From: Eunapius fragilis
Lineage: Eukaryota > Porifera > Demospongiae > Spongillida > Spongillidae
Assembly (NCBI GenBank): GCA_963681505.1
Contig: OY811980.1
Location: 4,117,004-4,181,003 of the forward strand
Direction: 5' to 3'
Length of the DNA: 64,000 nt
Numbering within the stretch: the stretch's first letter is position 1; each line of letters starts with the position of its first letter. The notes beneath the pieces are model-generated. The model was not told the DNA's origin and did no database searches. It was given only the letters and a program-made list of their open reading frames with translations. Of this stretch, positions 1-24,736 are shown piece after piece. Position numbers and translations under genes: made by a program.

Positions 1-419
1 AATGTCTTACTTCGCGCTTGTAGCAAACAGGTAAATGCACGCCGAGCGCACGTTCGTCTATCCACGCCGATGCATGAAAGAAATATTCAAATGTATTGAA
101 CCAAGGGCACATTTCGAGCATTTAGATAACCACACGCTCCTCCCACTCACACACGCACCAGCACTTATAATGTGCACTATTAGGGCGCGCCCACCATTTG
201 ATGTTTATTAATCATTTTCATTATTGACCTCTAAAGAAAATGATTACGTAATAACGAAAGTAATTAATTTTGTTCTTGATTCTCCTGCTCGCAAAATGAA
301 AGCGAAAAATAAAATAATGCATTTCTTATATTTAAAAAAATAATCCTACTGCGTTAATGTTTGAAAAAAATCAAATACTTTACATGCGTTTTCAATGCAT
401 AGACATGTATGGATGTCCG

Positions 420-559
420 AAATTGCTGGACATGCCTTCCGCCCTTGCGGCTGCCTATACCAACCCTCGCTGCAAAATCCTAGATCCGCCCCTTTATTTG
501 TAGGGGGGGGGGGGGGGGGGGGGGGGGGGCGGGCGCTCAACAACCACACTACGCCACTG
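420..559 (-). mobile_element. Truncated copy of a CAGTGGCGTAG-type hAT-like element
   Basis: Read on the minus strand, this starts with CAGTGGCGTAGTGTGG and continues through TTGTTGAGCGCCCG into a run of 27 C and then a TACAAATAAAGG segment. The same order is found at the left end of the complete element at 29657-30415, so the two are family members. This copy lacks about 22 nt just before the C run. The other terminus is not seen, so it is partial and its left boundary is approximate. Confidence 0.7.
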
Positions 560-2210
560 ATGCGTATACCATCGCGAAGAAAAAGTATGGCTACAGTTCC
601 ATAGTATATGTTGTAAGTACCTCAGTTCTGTCTCCTTTTGTTCTGTGCTTCCAACTGGGGAGCAGAATTTGTCTACGTGGTCGAAAAGTACGCTGCGTCA
701 AAAAATGGCCGCTTGTAGGAAGCAGTGGAGAGAAAACTAGGCAATGTGACATTGGCTTCTAATAGAACAAGGATACTTCATTCCATGTACAGTAGCGGCT
801 CGCTAGAGTGGAAAATCACACCTCGCTAGAGTGAAAAATAGTGATGATTCAGATCGCCTGCTTTAAAAACGGTGATTATCACTGATTCGGTTGTTTTTCA
901 ATTTAAGCTCGTGACTGACGCATGACCCTAAAATAATAAGGTTTTAAAATTATCTTGTTTTTGTCGCTTCGCACACGCGCACGCGCAAACGTCATTGCAT
1001 TGCAAAACGGCATACCAAATCCAGAAATGAGATACAAACCACGCAGCTTACAACAAGCGCACGCATGCACTCACACAGCACATAGTCTCGTACCCAGACC
1101 CACATCGCAGCTGCGGATGGATTACATCACCGCTACGCGAGAAGTGGTCTGGGAAACTGCCTAACAAAATTGGTTCTATGCCCAGGCGATTTTTAATCAG
1201 AACGCCGTGACGTCACGATAATTACATTCCAATATGTTACCATGAATTATTTATTGATATTTAGTACGATGGCTGTGTCAAACCTGGAGCTCGACAATGC
1301 GATAATTCAGGCGTCTCAACAGCTGGACTATGCTAGGCACTGGGGAATCTATGAAAAATCCTAGACGTGAAATGAAATAATTTCTGTTCGCAATTTTAAA
1401 CTTTTCTGTTGACACCATTTGGTAAAAACGATCTGGTAGCTTCATTCAGCTTGATTATGGCTTATCATGCATTCAGAACGACTGCTGAATGCGTCAGCAA
1501 TAGGACAGACTAGTTTTTAAGCTTTAAAACACGCATCGTATTTCGTAAGTGTTGCTCAAATCGAATACAATTTTCTACCCACGATTTTCGACTCTTAAAC
1601 GCTGCGTCCCCTCCAAGGTAAGCATTCTCCCCTCTAGATACTTCATCCATCTATCCTTTTACGAAATTTTGTACAGATTAGTCCTAGCGCCGCGGTCCTT
1701 GTACGATGCGCCAGTTACTGAGCATCACTGAACCAATACATCAAATGGTACTTTACACTAGGATCTTAAAAAACATCATGATTAATATCTTAAATCATAC
1801 CTTTTGAGATACCATCACTAAAAATATCAGAATTCCAATTTGAGACAGAACTTTCAGGGTCAAAACATTAATGCATCATCAGGACTAGGTTTTTGGCTTA
1901 CAACTCAACAAATAGTTCGACTTAAGAGCTCATTTTTTGATGCATAGATAACTCATTATAAGAGCTATGTATATGGGATGCTTGAACTCTTAAGTCCAAT
2001 TCGTTTTGAAGATAGGTTTGTTTTTATAAGGATTTTGATATGACCGCTGCTTAGCCGATTTAATTCGACTTAAGAGATGAAAATCATGTCACATTACTCA
2101 GAGGTCCGTAAAGTAGCCATATAATTTTTTATAATTTATTGGGCACTTGCTAACATTGATAAAAATTGCAACAAAAGCAGAAAAGTTAAAAATTTTAAGA
2201 ACTGCGTTCA
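560..2210. other. Gene-free stretch, AT-rich
   Basis: No convincing coding exon on either strand. It holds a short hairpin-type element (separate entry, 1083-1159) and otherwise unremarkable AT-rich DNA. Confidence 0.5.
1083..1159. mobile_element. Degenerate copy of the TAGTCTCG hairpin element
   Basis: The left end TAGTCTCGTACCCAGACCC, an inner CGCAGCTGCGGATG and a right-hand GGTCTGGG match, in order, parts of the near-perfect hairpin element at 37666-37747. The right arm has diverged and no target duplication is clear. Confidence 0.55.
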
Positions 2211-3412
2211 ATGTTTGGATTCTTCAGTAAATGTATACGATACACGAGTGACGTGTTGGTGTGCGTACTAGAGATAGCTATGTACGGCGAGTTTTCCGTT
2301 TCGAACGCCACGGGTTCTTTTCAGTACCATTGCAGCGTGGCATCCCAAATGAACCCTTTCGCTGATGAACCAAGCTCTAGTGGAACAGGAGCCAAGAGAC
2401 CGATCCGCAGGCGCGATATGACGGCTTTATTAGCGGAAGTTGCTTTGCCATCGCCAATGAACTCGAGATCTGACAAGGCGCTTGCAGAGCTCGTTCACAG
2501 CCCAAAAATAATAAGAGTTTCAGTAGACGCTAATGATCATGACAATCATACCATCGACAAAGAAGTCGTAGACGTCAACCATTCAACGGCAGCCATAGGC
2601 ACAGCTGGTACTGCAGTAGTCAGCCAGGTAAGGGTTTTGTACATATTGTAACTGCCACATAGTTGGTAATGATTGCTACATACATTGCAACTCACAGTAG
2701 AGGACGTATTAGTGTACATGCTTTACAAAAGAAGGCATGTAAATTAATTGGAAGAGTTAAAAGTATGAAGAAAAAGCTTTCTAGAAACTGGTACAAGCTA
2801 ACATTTTTTCTCAATGAAGAATTTGCAATCCCTATTGTTGATGAAGAGTCTCATCCCAGAAGAACCAGATACCATAATAATGTTGCAACAGTATGTACTA
2901 CATCCTTGACATTGAAAACAGACTGTATGAAATGTGTTACAAGAAGGAGTGTAGTTAAAGAACTCGTGGATTCATACAAAATGTTGAAAATAATTCAACA
3001 CCAATGTGAGGAAACTCTAAAAAGTGTACAAGATGAAAGGCACAAGGAGAAGCATCAGAAGATTGACCAGAGAGAGAGAGAGAAGGAAAGTGGAGAAAAA
3101 ATGGCTTCTGTATTTAATGAAAAAAGCACTTTAAATGATGAGTTTCCTGAAATTACACATGAGCAGAAAACATTCATTTCTAGAGCCTTTACTGATTTAA
3201 ATTCTCTGCTAGGTATATACTTAAATCACAGGTGGTATGAGAATTTCACCAATGTAATATACAATGGGCATGTTGTAAAAATAAGCCATAAAGCAAAGTT
3301 ACCAAAACTAACAATTACATACTGGACTATAGATGAATCAGAAGAAGAAGGAATTGATAACACAATTACAGTTAATATTGAAATGCTCGTGGACTATTTA
3401 AGTGTTTGTTGA
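2211..3412 (+). CDS. Hypothetical protein, two blocks (2211-2627 and 2663-3412)
   Basis: I do not recognise this protein. Block one (start at 2211, or at the internal ATG at 2280) is Ser/Ala-rich with an RRRD basic patch and ends at a good donor (CAG|GTAAGG) in phase 0. Block two is open from 2663 to a stop at 3412. It is Lys-rich with a charged, probably coiled-coil middle (about residues 100-150 of the block) and an acidic DESEEE stretch near its end. A 35-nt GT...AG segment would join them in phase 0 to give about 388 residues. That is very short for an intron, and the blocks differ in base composition (block two is much more AT-rich), so they may be separate units. There is no known domain or motif to assign function. 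Confidence 0.4.
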
Positions 3413-4597
3413 GGATGGAAATGATGTACTTCAATATTGAATAATAATATTATTGTGCTTGATTGTGTGCGTGTTTCATTTTTTTTTTTCCAATGAAGTA
3501 TACCACTATTAAAAATAAAAACATGAAATACATACAATTAGATGATAAGTAATTTTTAAAAAAGAGAAATAATAAGACAATAAATTTAATCCATGAATGA
3601 GGCCAGAGGAGCACCATCATCAAACCCCAGCCCACTTCTCCATTTGGTGCGGGATCCTCTAAGACAGAGGCTCACTGCTCGAACCCCTGCAAAAGCAAGC
3701 CGTGATCTGACATAGCTGCTGGTAATGGAATAGGCTCCTGTGCGTGTTTCATTGTTTGTCAATTTTTATGTTAACAATTTGAAAAGATAAAAGTGAGAAA
3801 ACTAAATGATGAGCCTTTTAAAAGTCTTCCCTATATCAGAATCACTTATGTGCAATGCTTGAAATTAAAATCTCCGGGTTACGCCTCGTTATAACACAAC
3901 CGTCACAATTTTTATTGCGATTACGCATTAACCGCTGTACTAAAAATGTTGTCACTTTGAGGATATGTATCTCTGGTATCGAATATGCTAGGGTGACGCA
4001 AGAAGTACTGTTAAACTGAGCTTTTTTTGCTCTTTCTAATGATCGTAATATTATTATCCTCTGAGCATTAAAAAAAAAAATTCCCCAGTACCTATTGGCA
4101 ATAGTATTTAAGTAACGCCTACTGATAACGGTCTAGCTGAAAAGAGTACACGCGTAATGTATGCGTAGCGTTTACGTGTGAAGCAACTAACTTGGAAAAA
4201 CTTTTAATAACAATAATGATCAGATAAGTATACACAAAAAGTAAATGACGGAAAAGATTTCAAAGTTCAATTGGAGATCCTGCTTTCTGAGCAGGAAAGG
4301 TCGATGGGCTCACTAAACATGTTTGTTGGAAAAACACTTTGCCATTCCTATGCAAACGCACAGACTCGATCCCGACTAGTCCCTGCGTAAGTGGTCAGAC
4401 TATCGTGGCATAATACATGTGTTCTAAAAAACACTACGCAAACATTACGTGGCCACTAATCTTATAACATTATAACGGTAATAAAAATAAAATTATTCAT
4501 AGATCTACAAACAATCATATGTACAGCAGTAACATCATGCAGCGCATTGAAAGATCAAGCGCTATTAAAAGCGGTATACCATCCAATATAATTTTTA

Positions 4598-4694
4598 CGG
4601 GTGGGTAAAAGCCCAAAAGTTACGGGTGGGTATGCCCAAAAGTCACGGGTGGGCGGCGGCCGCGGGTGGGTAAAGGGGTGGGTAAAGGGTGGGT
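4598..4694. repeat. GGGTGGGTA-rich tandem cluster, possible G-quadruplex
   Basis: Seven or more GGGTGGG blocks occur in under 100 nt, the first ones spaced by AAAAGCCCAAAAGT(T/C)AC and the last ones packed as GGGTGGGTAAAGG. Runs of three or more G with short loops on the plus strand satisfy the usual quadruplex pattern. A functional role is not shown. Confidence 0.6.
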
Positions 4695-4911
4695 CAGATA
4701 AATCCCTGACATTGGGCTGTATTTTAGGTACTATTTATCTTTTAAACAGCACTGACAGAATACAGTACTGCAGGGTCTAATTCAATTGTAGCCCAGTACT
4801 TGTATAACATGTGCTGACCTTCTCTATACGTTGAACCACAGGGTGGCATAGTCCAGTCACCGTAGAACAAATAAAGGAAGTAATGAATTGCCATAGAAAT
4901 CTGACACCACA

Positions 4912-4930
4912 TGTACACACACACACAAAT

Positions 4931-4976
<46 letters not shown>
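4912..4976. repeat. (CA)n microsatellite
   Basis: Pure or nearly pure CA dinucleotides, with looser CA-rich DNA continuing to about 5090. Confidence 0.9.
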
Positions 4977-4979
<3 letters not shown>

Positions 4980-5239
4980 CGCGTATTCCCATACACATGC
5001 ACGCAAACACACAAACTCCGCACATAATTATACAGATACATGCGCACGCAAACACACGTACACGTATACACATACACACAGAGCACTGTACAAACCACTC
5101 TCTCAAAATTGTTTCACATTAATTAGGCAGATTGTTGTAGAAGACAATGTTGGCTGCAATATTTGTTAGTACCTCGATCCCAAGAGAATATCATGAGTGG
5201 TAAAGATGGTGGCCACTTGGCTATGACGTAGCCTAAGAA

Positions 5240-5289
5240 GCAACAGTCCCTGTTATCCACTCATGCAACAGTCCCTGTTATCCACTCAT
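5240..5289. repeat. 25-bp tandem duplication, two exact copies
   Basis: The 25-nt unit beginning GCAACAGTCCCTGTTATCC occurs twice back to back without a mismatch, so the duplication is recent. Confidence 0.85.
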
Positions 5290-5913
5290 GGAAGTGGCAG
5301 ACAAAATATGAACTGAATAGGAACAATACAATGCTAAAATATCACCCCCCCCCCCCTCCCCCCATTTCACCTCCTGTATAGCACACAAAAGGCACTACAT
5401 GGTAAGTACAGTTTTTTTTTTTTTTCTACATGTTTCCTATATTATTGATCCACAACCCTTGGTTTGCAGAGTTTCGTTACCCTTATCAGGGATTTCTGAT
5501 AGTGTGGTTGATTCTGCTGATCGTCTGGAGTATCAGGGTGGGATGAGGTTTCTACTACTAATGTGTTGGACAGAGTCATAAGTTTATGGATCACTTTACG
5601 CGGGTTTTGACAAGCAAGTATATGGATAGAAAAATATAAATCAGAACAAAAGAAGACCACCCAGAAGTCAAAAAAACTAAGGAAACAATTGTGGAATTGC
5701 CTGACGTTTGTTAATTTTTCTATGTGCGTATTATACAACGTGTGATTGGATGTCTTCATTGCTGTTGGATAGTAAGTATAATAATCATTACGAGTATTAA
5801 ATAAATAAATATATATATATATATGGCTGTTTAAATTTTAACAGAAACCCACTGGTGTAATACATGTACATGGCATAACATGGTTCTATGCTATGGAAAT
5901 ATGCATACATAAT

Positions 5914-5920
<7 letters not shown>

Positions 5921-5950
<30 letters not shown>

Positions 5951-6343
5951 GCTATTCAAACTTCTTCAAAAATAGGCACATTGAGCTCAATATGCATAAC
6001 TAAGACTATGTGGTCTCATAGCACAGTTAAATGCATTTGCATTACCACACCTACATGTACATCAATCATGAATACAGGCACGTCTTGTATTGGCAACCCC
6101 CACACATCATGACATAGGACACCCCCAAGGTGCTAACTCACACACACAAACACACACACACATGCACACACACAAACACACAACACACCCACCTCATTGA
6201 TGAATGGGTACACAAGGTTGCCAAACATAATGACAACGCAGGTCACTCAGCTATTCCACTGGAGGAACCAAGAAAGGTGTAGAGAAGTTCAAGTTGTGAC
6301 CCACATGCTGCACGGCACTGCACACACACACATGCACACACAT

Positions 6344-6402
<59 letters not shown>
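5921..6402. repeat. Three CA microsatellite blocks
   Basis: CA repeats at about 5921-5947, 6130-6185 (interrupted) and 6316-6402 (long and nearly pure). The DNA between them is ordinary and shows no exon. Confidence 0.85.
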
Positions 6403-6405
<3 letters not shown>

Positions 6406-6889
6406 ATGCCTCATGAGCATGAAACCAAGGGGATTGTTTGCTTGAATGGTGGTGGTACACACATCACAGAACATAACAAAGCCATAAAAAGTACTGCGAC
6501 AATTACATAACTGGAGGGAGAATGGAGAAGGGTTTAGAAGGGATTGGGTGATGGTGTAGCAATTGTCATACACTGCATGTGCCTCCGACTACACATACAT
6601 CATAATTATACGAACATGCAGACCCTGTCTTGATTTACATCAAACATGTTTTACATCTAAAACAAAATTGATCATGTGAATTGTTTCCACAGTGCACCAG
6701 CCAGTGGTTAGACTTAATGCAGCTCAGGTTGCCATAGGAACACCATCCATCCTTTAACTGCTCCACCTTAGATGCACCCAAATGTGAGGGACATGCCATG
6801 TTTGGTCACCGGTAACTGACTCAGTTAACACTGTTAGCGGTATCATGGATCAGGGAGCGTAATTATATCACATCATTGTGGGTGGTGAG

Positions 6890-6991
6890 AGTAACAATTC
6901 AAATCCAGTCAATCTCACCACAGTTAGTACATAGTCCATCAGTAACAATTCAAATCCAGTCAATCTCACCACAGTTAGTACATAGTCCATC
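6890..6991. repeat. 51-bp tandem duplication, two exact copies
   Basis: A 51-nt unit beginning AGTAACAATTCAAATCCAGT is repeated exactly twice, head to tail. Confidence 0.85.
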
Positions 6992-7526
6992 AGTAATATG
7001 TTTGCATGTGTGCATGTTTGTATGCGTGTGACAGTATGTATGTGTGTGTTAGAGAAAAAATGTGCTAGTGAATGTATCTTTACCAGAGAGAACACACACA
7101 TATGTATAACTATTTCCACTCCTTCTGTATCAGCTGCATTTTAAACCCATCACACACCTCTGGCTGCCATGTTTCTCCATTATAACCAAATCTGATCACA
7201 CTAATTTTTTTTTTTTTTGCACAAAAAAACTGTCAAGTACCTACAGCATCTCCGCCTGCAACGATATAACAGGACTTGATGGTACGGTAGTCCCTGACTG
7301 TTCTAGCTCTTTTGAACTGCTACAAGCATGCATCAAAATTCAGATGAATTACAACCTTTTATCATTGTTTCTCATGCATTGTCGTGAAGCACTTTAATAG
7401 TAAATTCAATAAACCTTTCCCAGCAAAATGCTCATAAGATGCGTTGCTAAGGGCAACAACTATTACTGTGCGCGCTGCGATGTAACACCTGCGCACCAAA
7501 GCCCCCGCACTGACACCGTCACTTTC

Positions 7527-8937
7527 TCATGTTGGAACATAGAGAGCAGGGTACAGCTCAATGAAAAGATCGTGGATGGACTGCATGTTCATTATCTTAT
7601 CCAAGCCAAAATGCACCTTGGCGAGCTTGGCCTTGCTAATAGACGAAAGGGAAGGAGGTTGGAGTGGTTTATGGGCTGCCAAAGCTCTCACTACCTCATC
7701 TGCTTTTGTCTTGTCCTCCTCGGGGACGTGCCAGGGCATGCATATTACATAATCCAACAGGCCTTCATCGACCATGATCTCCTGGTGGCTTGGTCGACCG
7801 AGAGTGCTAGCGAGGCAGAAGAGAGTAACTTGGATGCTCAGGGACTGCAGTTTGATCATGACTGGACTGGCATGGCCTGCAGTTGCAGGTGTGTTTGGGA
7901 CATACAGCAGTTTCACATAGGGAAAAAACACAGACCAACTAAATCTGCATGTTTCTTCGAATCTCATGAGATCCAACGGGTTGGCCGTGTCGAGCAGCTC
8001 CTGCATGTGGCTGAGTAACCTTTCCAGCAGTGAGGGTGAGATGAGGCTTGGTGAGACAAGAACGAGCTGTGCTATGAACACCTGAGTGAAATATCTGGCA
8101 CAAAACACAAGAGTAATATGTAAGTGCTCACCACAAAACGTTGTGCTATAATAAACGTACTATGATGTTTACGTGTCGCATACCAACGTGCGAACCTTTT
8201 AAAAAGTGTTTTAAGCACCAACATGGCACCCAAGTATGGGGGGGCCACAATGCCAAGTACAAGTACAGTCATGAAGTTGAGGCCACACCACTACAGTATG
8301 CTGGGCCACTACATCACTACATCCTTCTTAAACACCTCCCCCATTTTTCTCCTACTTACATTTTCTCCATTACTCACATCCTTCCCACTCTATCTAATCC
8401 CCACCTCCTCCCCATCTCACTTTCAGTGCCCTCCACTGCAGATGTGAAAACAATTAATCTAACATGCCAGCTCACTTGAGAAGCAGAAGATCGATATGAC
8501 TGGACTGCGGTCCCTGCGAACCCCTGTATGTGCATGCCTCCAGCAGTCCCTCCACCACCTCAGGTCTGCTCAGGTAGACATGCACAGAGGGACTGTGCGC
8601 GCAGCACAGGAAGATGCTGGCCACGAGCTGGGCACGCAGGATCTCAAAAGTGGGGGACATGGACACGCAGAGCAGCTGGTGGAGGAGCAGGGAGTTGGAG
8701 GCTAGCTCCATGTGTATCTCTGGCATCTCGCACACACTGCAGCCATGGGAGACAACGTTAAACCAACAAGGATTAGACGTGCTCAACGGATGTTCTGCTG
8801 CGAAGGACTTATCGCCTACAACCCCCCCCCCCCCCCCTTCACTCCCCGTCCCTCCCGAATCCTACCCCCTGAACATCTGCTAGTCCTGCCTAGGTGGTGG
8901 TACATGCTGGTAACATGTGAGCAACATACACACACAC

Positions 8938-8992
<55 letters not shown>

Positions 8993-10226
8993 CACACACA
9001 CACACACACACACACACACCAAATGCCAATTGCTATTGCATGCCTGATGAATCGGTATAACAGATCTTGCTTTTGCCTAATAACACCCCCCCCCCCCTTC
9101 CCCCCATCTCGCACCCAAAAAACATGCAATTATCCCACCTCTGCCCTCACCTGCTCCCCCACCCTTATCAGTGGGCCTGCACCAATACACGTAACACACA
9201 CACCATACGTGCATACACACACTAGTTACATTACACACCCATATTACATCCAACCTAACCCCACACACACACACTACCCAGATGGTACACTGGTACACAC
9301 ACACACATGCAACACACACACAACACCAACAAACACTACCCACACATTCAAACGCATTACTTGCACAAGATGGCCAGGGCCGACTGCACAACGTCCACCA
9401 GTACAGCACTGTTGATTTCTGGAGAGCCTGGGCACCCGCTGTCGTCCACGACGGCCGACCCCCTCCTCAAGGGGACGTGGAGGAACGACTTGATGCTCCT
9501 CCCGACGCCATCTTTGCTGATGATCAGCTTCCGTAGGTCATTGGAGGAGGCGAGGTTAGACAGCACGCACATGCAAGACGCCTCCAAAAACTTCATCTCC
9601 AGCGTACTGGTGCGCCACGCCTCCCTCTGTAGCATGGCGTACAGTTCCATGAGCACGTCCAGGCCACCCAGGTCCACAAAGTAGAGCTTGTTGGTCTGCC
9701 GCACGGGGCAAGTCCACGGGGAGAACCTGTGGAAGGCCAGGTCCTCCATGAAGTGGTCGTCGATGCCCGCCCGCACCACCTGGCTCAGGTCGAACGACAT
9801 CTGATTCGTGACGGACGGGAGTTCCCCCTCCAGGAGACAGGCGAGCAGCTGCATCCAGTCCAGGACGCCCTTGACGATCTCGCAGTCGGCCTCGGACCTG
9901 TAGTTGACGAACACCGTGTCGCCGCTCTGTAGGCGGAGCGACTCGAGGCGGTCCGAGTCCTGGAGTTGGACGAAGTTGAACTCCACTTCCTGCACGCAGG
10001 CCGGTATACTGAAGGCCGCTTCCACCTCCCTCTTGATGTCCCGCACGTCGGTCGGGACCATGCTGAAGCGAAGTTCCTTGTCGTCCACTTCGCCCTTGGC
10101 CGTGCCGTGTAGCACCACGTGAAGGGTCCACTCCCTAGGCGGGTAGGTGGAGCGGGCGCTAGCGCTGGGTTCCTCCTCCATCAGCGTGCTTAGGTGCGAC
10201 TCGTCTAACACTGCCATCATACTCAT
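7527..10226 (-). CDS. Ubiquitin-like / helical-repeat protein, 3 exons, 564 aa
   Basis: Exons 10226-9361, 8736-8476 and 8094-7527 sum to 1695 nt (565 codons with stop), and all junctions keep frame (phase 2 at both introns). I do not recognise the family name. Residues about 33-115 look like a beta-grasp ubiquitin-like domain: alternating hydrophobic strands beginning EWTLHVVLHG and a closing strand SGDTVFVNYRSEADC. The rest is helical with armadillo-like features (LEASCMCVLSNLASSNDLRK, then LASNSLLLHQLLCVSMSP). No catalytic motif, signal peptide or membrane segment is visible, so a cytosolic or nuclear scaffold in ubiquitin biology is a guess. Exon 1 is much more GC-rich than its surroundings. 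Introns hold CA repeats and poly-C tracts. The start is the first of two near Met codons (MSMM). It lies about 320 bp downstream of the PWP1 stop, on the same strand. Confidence 0.8.
8930..9019. repeat. (CA)n microsatellite in an intron
   Basis: Long CA array in intron 1 of the ubiquitin-like/helical gene. It is followed by a poly-C tract at about 9087-9097 and looser CA-rich DNA to 9340. Confidence 0.85.
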
Positions 10227-10542
10227 TTCAAGCCTCGGCCTTTACTATACGCTTCATAGCTATTACAAGGTGTACTGAGAAGAAAAAAAAAAAACGAAGG
10301 AACAAAAATTACGATGTTCCTATGCAATGGACTAAAAACTCGGGATTGATAAACTAAGATTATACGACAGATACTGCGTCAGTAGTGCCACAGGAATGTA
10401 AATGTTGCCCCTATTGTGTCCTGAGAAAAGTCTACCAACGATCGCCACTAAATCCGGAATTCCCTGGCTTCGTTCTAAACAACAAAATGGCTGACAATAC
10501 TTCTGGACGTAAAATGATGCAATGTGATGCAATTAGAAATTA

Positions 10543-23039
<12,497 letters not shown>

Positions 23040-23249
23040 CACGATTGTTAAAGATTATAGCGACCACGTGCGGTAACCATCTAACTGTTTCAATAACTTG
23101 TAGGTGGGGCTCAGCTGCTTATATATGACAAAAAACGGTAACTCAATGGAAAGAAATACAGGATACATACGTACGTTTTGCACAAAACAAAAGCATAAGG
23201 ATTAAAATAAATGCGGAACGCCTCTGTGACCTGCATAATGTATTAACAT
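23040..23249 (-). promoter_or_regulatory. Short gap that must hold the PWP1 promoter and homeobox 3' end
   Basis: Only 210 bp separate the homeobox stop from the PWP1 start codon. The homeobox 3' UTR and the PWP1 promoter must share it, or overlap neighbouring exons. No TATA box or other core motif is clear. The call rests on position only. Confidence 0.35.
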
Positions 23250-24736
23250 CTACACCTTCTGATGACCATCAGGGTTTCCCATGTTACTGTACACTGTGCT
23301 GTAAGGCGACAAGGTGCTGCCGTTTGCAGACCGTGGGTGGTATGGGGTGTACAGTGGTGGCTTGAGTGCTGGGAGTGCCGGGAAGTAGCTCCCGGCAGTA
23401 GTGAGGGACTGTCCGGAGGCCTGCAGGGACGACGAGTCTGAGGTGGTCGGGGAAGTGATTGGCAGAGAGAAGGTTGAGATGTACGGGGATACTGGCTGTG
23501 CCGACGGGAGCATCAGGGCAGAGGCGTGGGTGGTTGCTACGTAGCCAGGGTACAGAGGGGCCACGTTCCTACTGTCTTGGATTGCCTTTTGCAGCCGCCT
23601 CTGCCGGTATCTACTCCTAAGGCTTACGCTCCCTGTACGTTCCTGCTTTCTATACCTCGCTCTTCTGTTCTGGAACCACACCTGTCGATGATGTAATGCA
23701 CTCATGAACCAGTGTGATTTCACTTTACTGCTGACAACGTACCTGAATCCTGTCTTCTTTTATTCCCAGCCTGTTTGCAAGCTCTTCTCTCAAGAAAACG
23801 TCTGGGTACTGTGTCTGGGAAAATATCAACTCTAGCTGGTCCAGCTGGTAATTGCTGTAGGCAGTTCTGGTCCTTTTTGGTTTCTTTGGCTCGTCCGTTG
23901 CATTGCTGCCGCCACAGCTGGAGTGGGAGTGCGTTGAAGAACCGCCATCGCTACCATCTTCATCCGACTCCGACTCCTCTTCATCGCCTTCATTGTGTGA
24001 TTGAGCTGTGGGATATGCGAGAAAATAATTTTGGAGCGCTCCCGACTGGTTAAGACTCACTTTCAATAGGCTCAATTTGCTTGGAGGAATCAGCCGCTTC
24101 GCTGGACATGTTATCGTTGGGCAAGCGTTCCGGAGACCCTTTAGGCGGGCAAGTCCACATGTTACTACTTACTAGCACGCACAAACACATTGACCCTCGC
24201 CTGCATGACTCACCTAGTTCCACCGGGCTCGGCTCCTCGCTCCCCACCATAGCGTGTCCATGGTACACCGTGTAGGCAGCCGGGCGCAGTGATGAGGGCA
24301 CCGGCGAGAAGTACGGAGCAGAGAACTGAGGGAAACCGTCGGAAGGTAGCGGTCCAGGAAATACTCTGTGCTTGTAGACCAACGAGGATGCTGAGTTCGT
24401 GGAAAAGCAGGGAGCGGATTCTTGCATTAACGCGGAGGGGAAAATGGCGAGGCAATATCCCCCCTTACAGTGGTCCGTAGGTAGAATGAATTGCCAGCCC
24501 ACGGCGGGAGACTCTGGCACCTTCACTTCGGCTTTCCCATCCAACGTGGCGGTCTGGTAACCGACGTCGACAGACAACAATCTCCTAGCAACGCTAAAGT
24601 CGGTTTGCGACACTGCAAAATCAAGAGGAATGCATACGGAAGGTGGCAAAGGCCCGTTGTAGCATTGGCAAAGGCGCCGCAAAGCCCTGCAAACGCTTTC
24701 GCAGCTTACTTGAAACATTTTCTGACTTTTGTTCAA
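23250..24736 (-). CDS. Paired-like (PRD-class) homeodomain transcription factor, 4 exons, 431 aa
   Basis: Exons 24736-24214, 24138-24061, 24005-23743 and 23681-23250 give 432 codons with stop, all in frame. A second Met six codons in (24718) is an alternative start. Residues about 243-302 form the homeodomain: RTRTAY at its start, TQYPDVFLREELA in helix 2, and VWFQNRRARYRKQ in helix 3. Position 50 is Gln and 51 is Asn. The last intron falls between homeodomain codons 46 and 47, the position shared by PRD-class genes. An acidic Glu/Asp/Ser tract (EEESESDEDGSD) precedes the domain, and the C-terminus is Ser/Pro/Tyr-rich. No paired box is seen, hence paired-like. The exact orthologue cannot be named from sequence alone. 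It lies 211 bp upstream of the PWP1 start on the same strand. Confidence 0.93.

Larger units (their letters stand above)
3413..7526. other. Intergenic repeat-rich stretch
   Basis: No coding exon could be supported. The stretch holds a G-rich repeat cluster (4598-4694), CA microsatellites and two short tandem duplications, which are listed separately. Long open frames here are dinucleotide repeats read as Cys-Val or Thr-His strings. Confidence 0.55.

Noticed and set aside
4742..5122. Cys-Val and Thr-His strings at this and other CA/TG arrays
   Set aside because: Dinucleotide repeats have no stops in several frames. There is no flanking coding signal.
7428..8018. Plus-strand open frame of 196 codons
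   Set aside because: It is antisense to exon 3 of the ubiquitin-like/helical gene, which splices in frame with two other exons.
9556..10131. Second minus-strand open frame in the GC-rich exon
   Set aside because: It is a shadow in a different frame of exon 1. The Arg/Gly/Pro-rich composition reflects base composition only.
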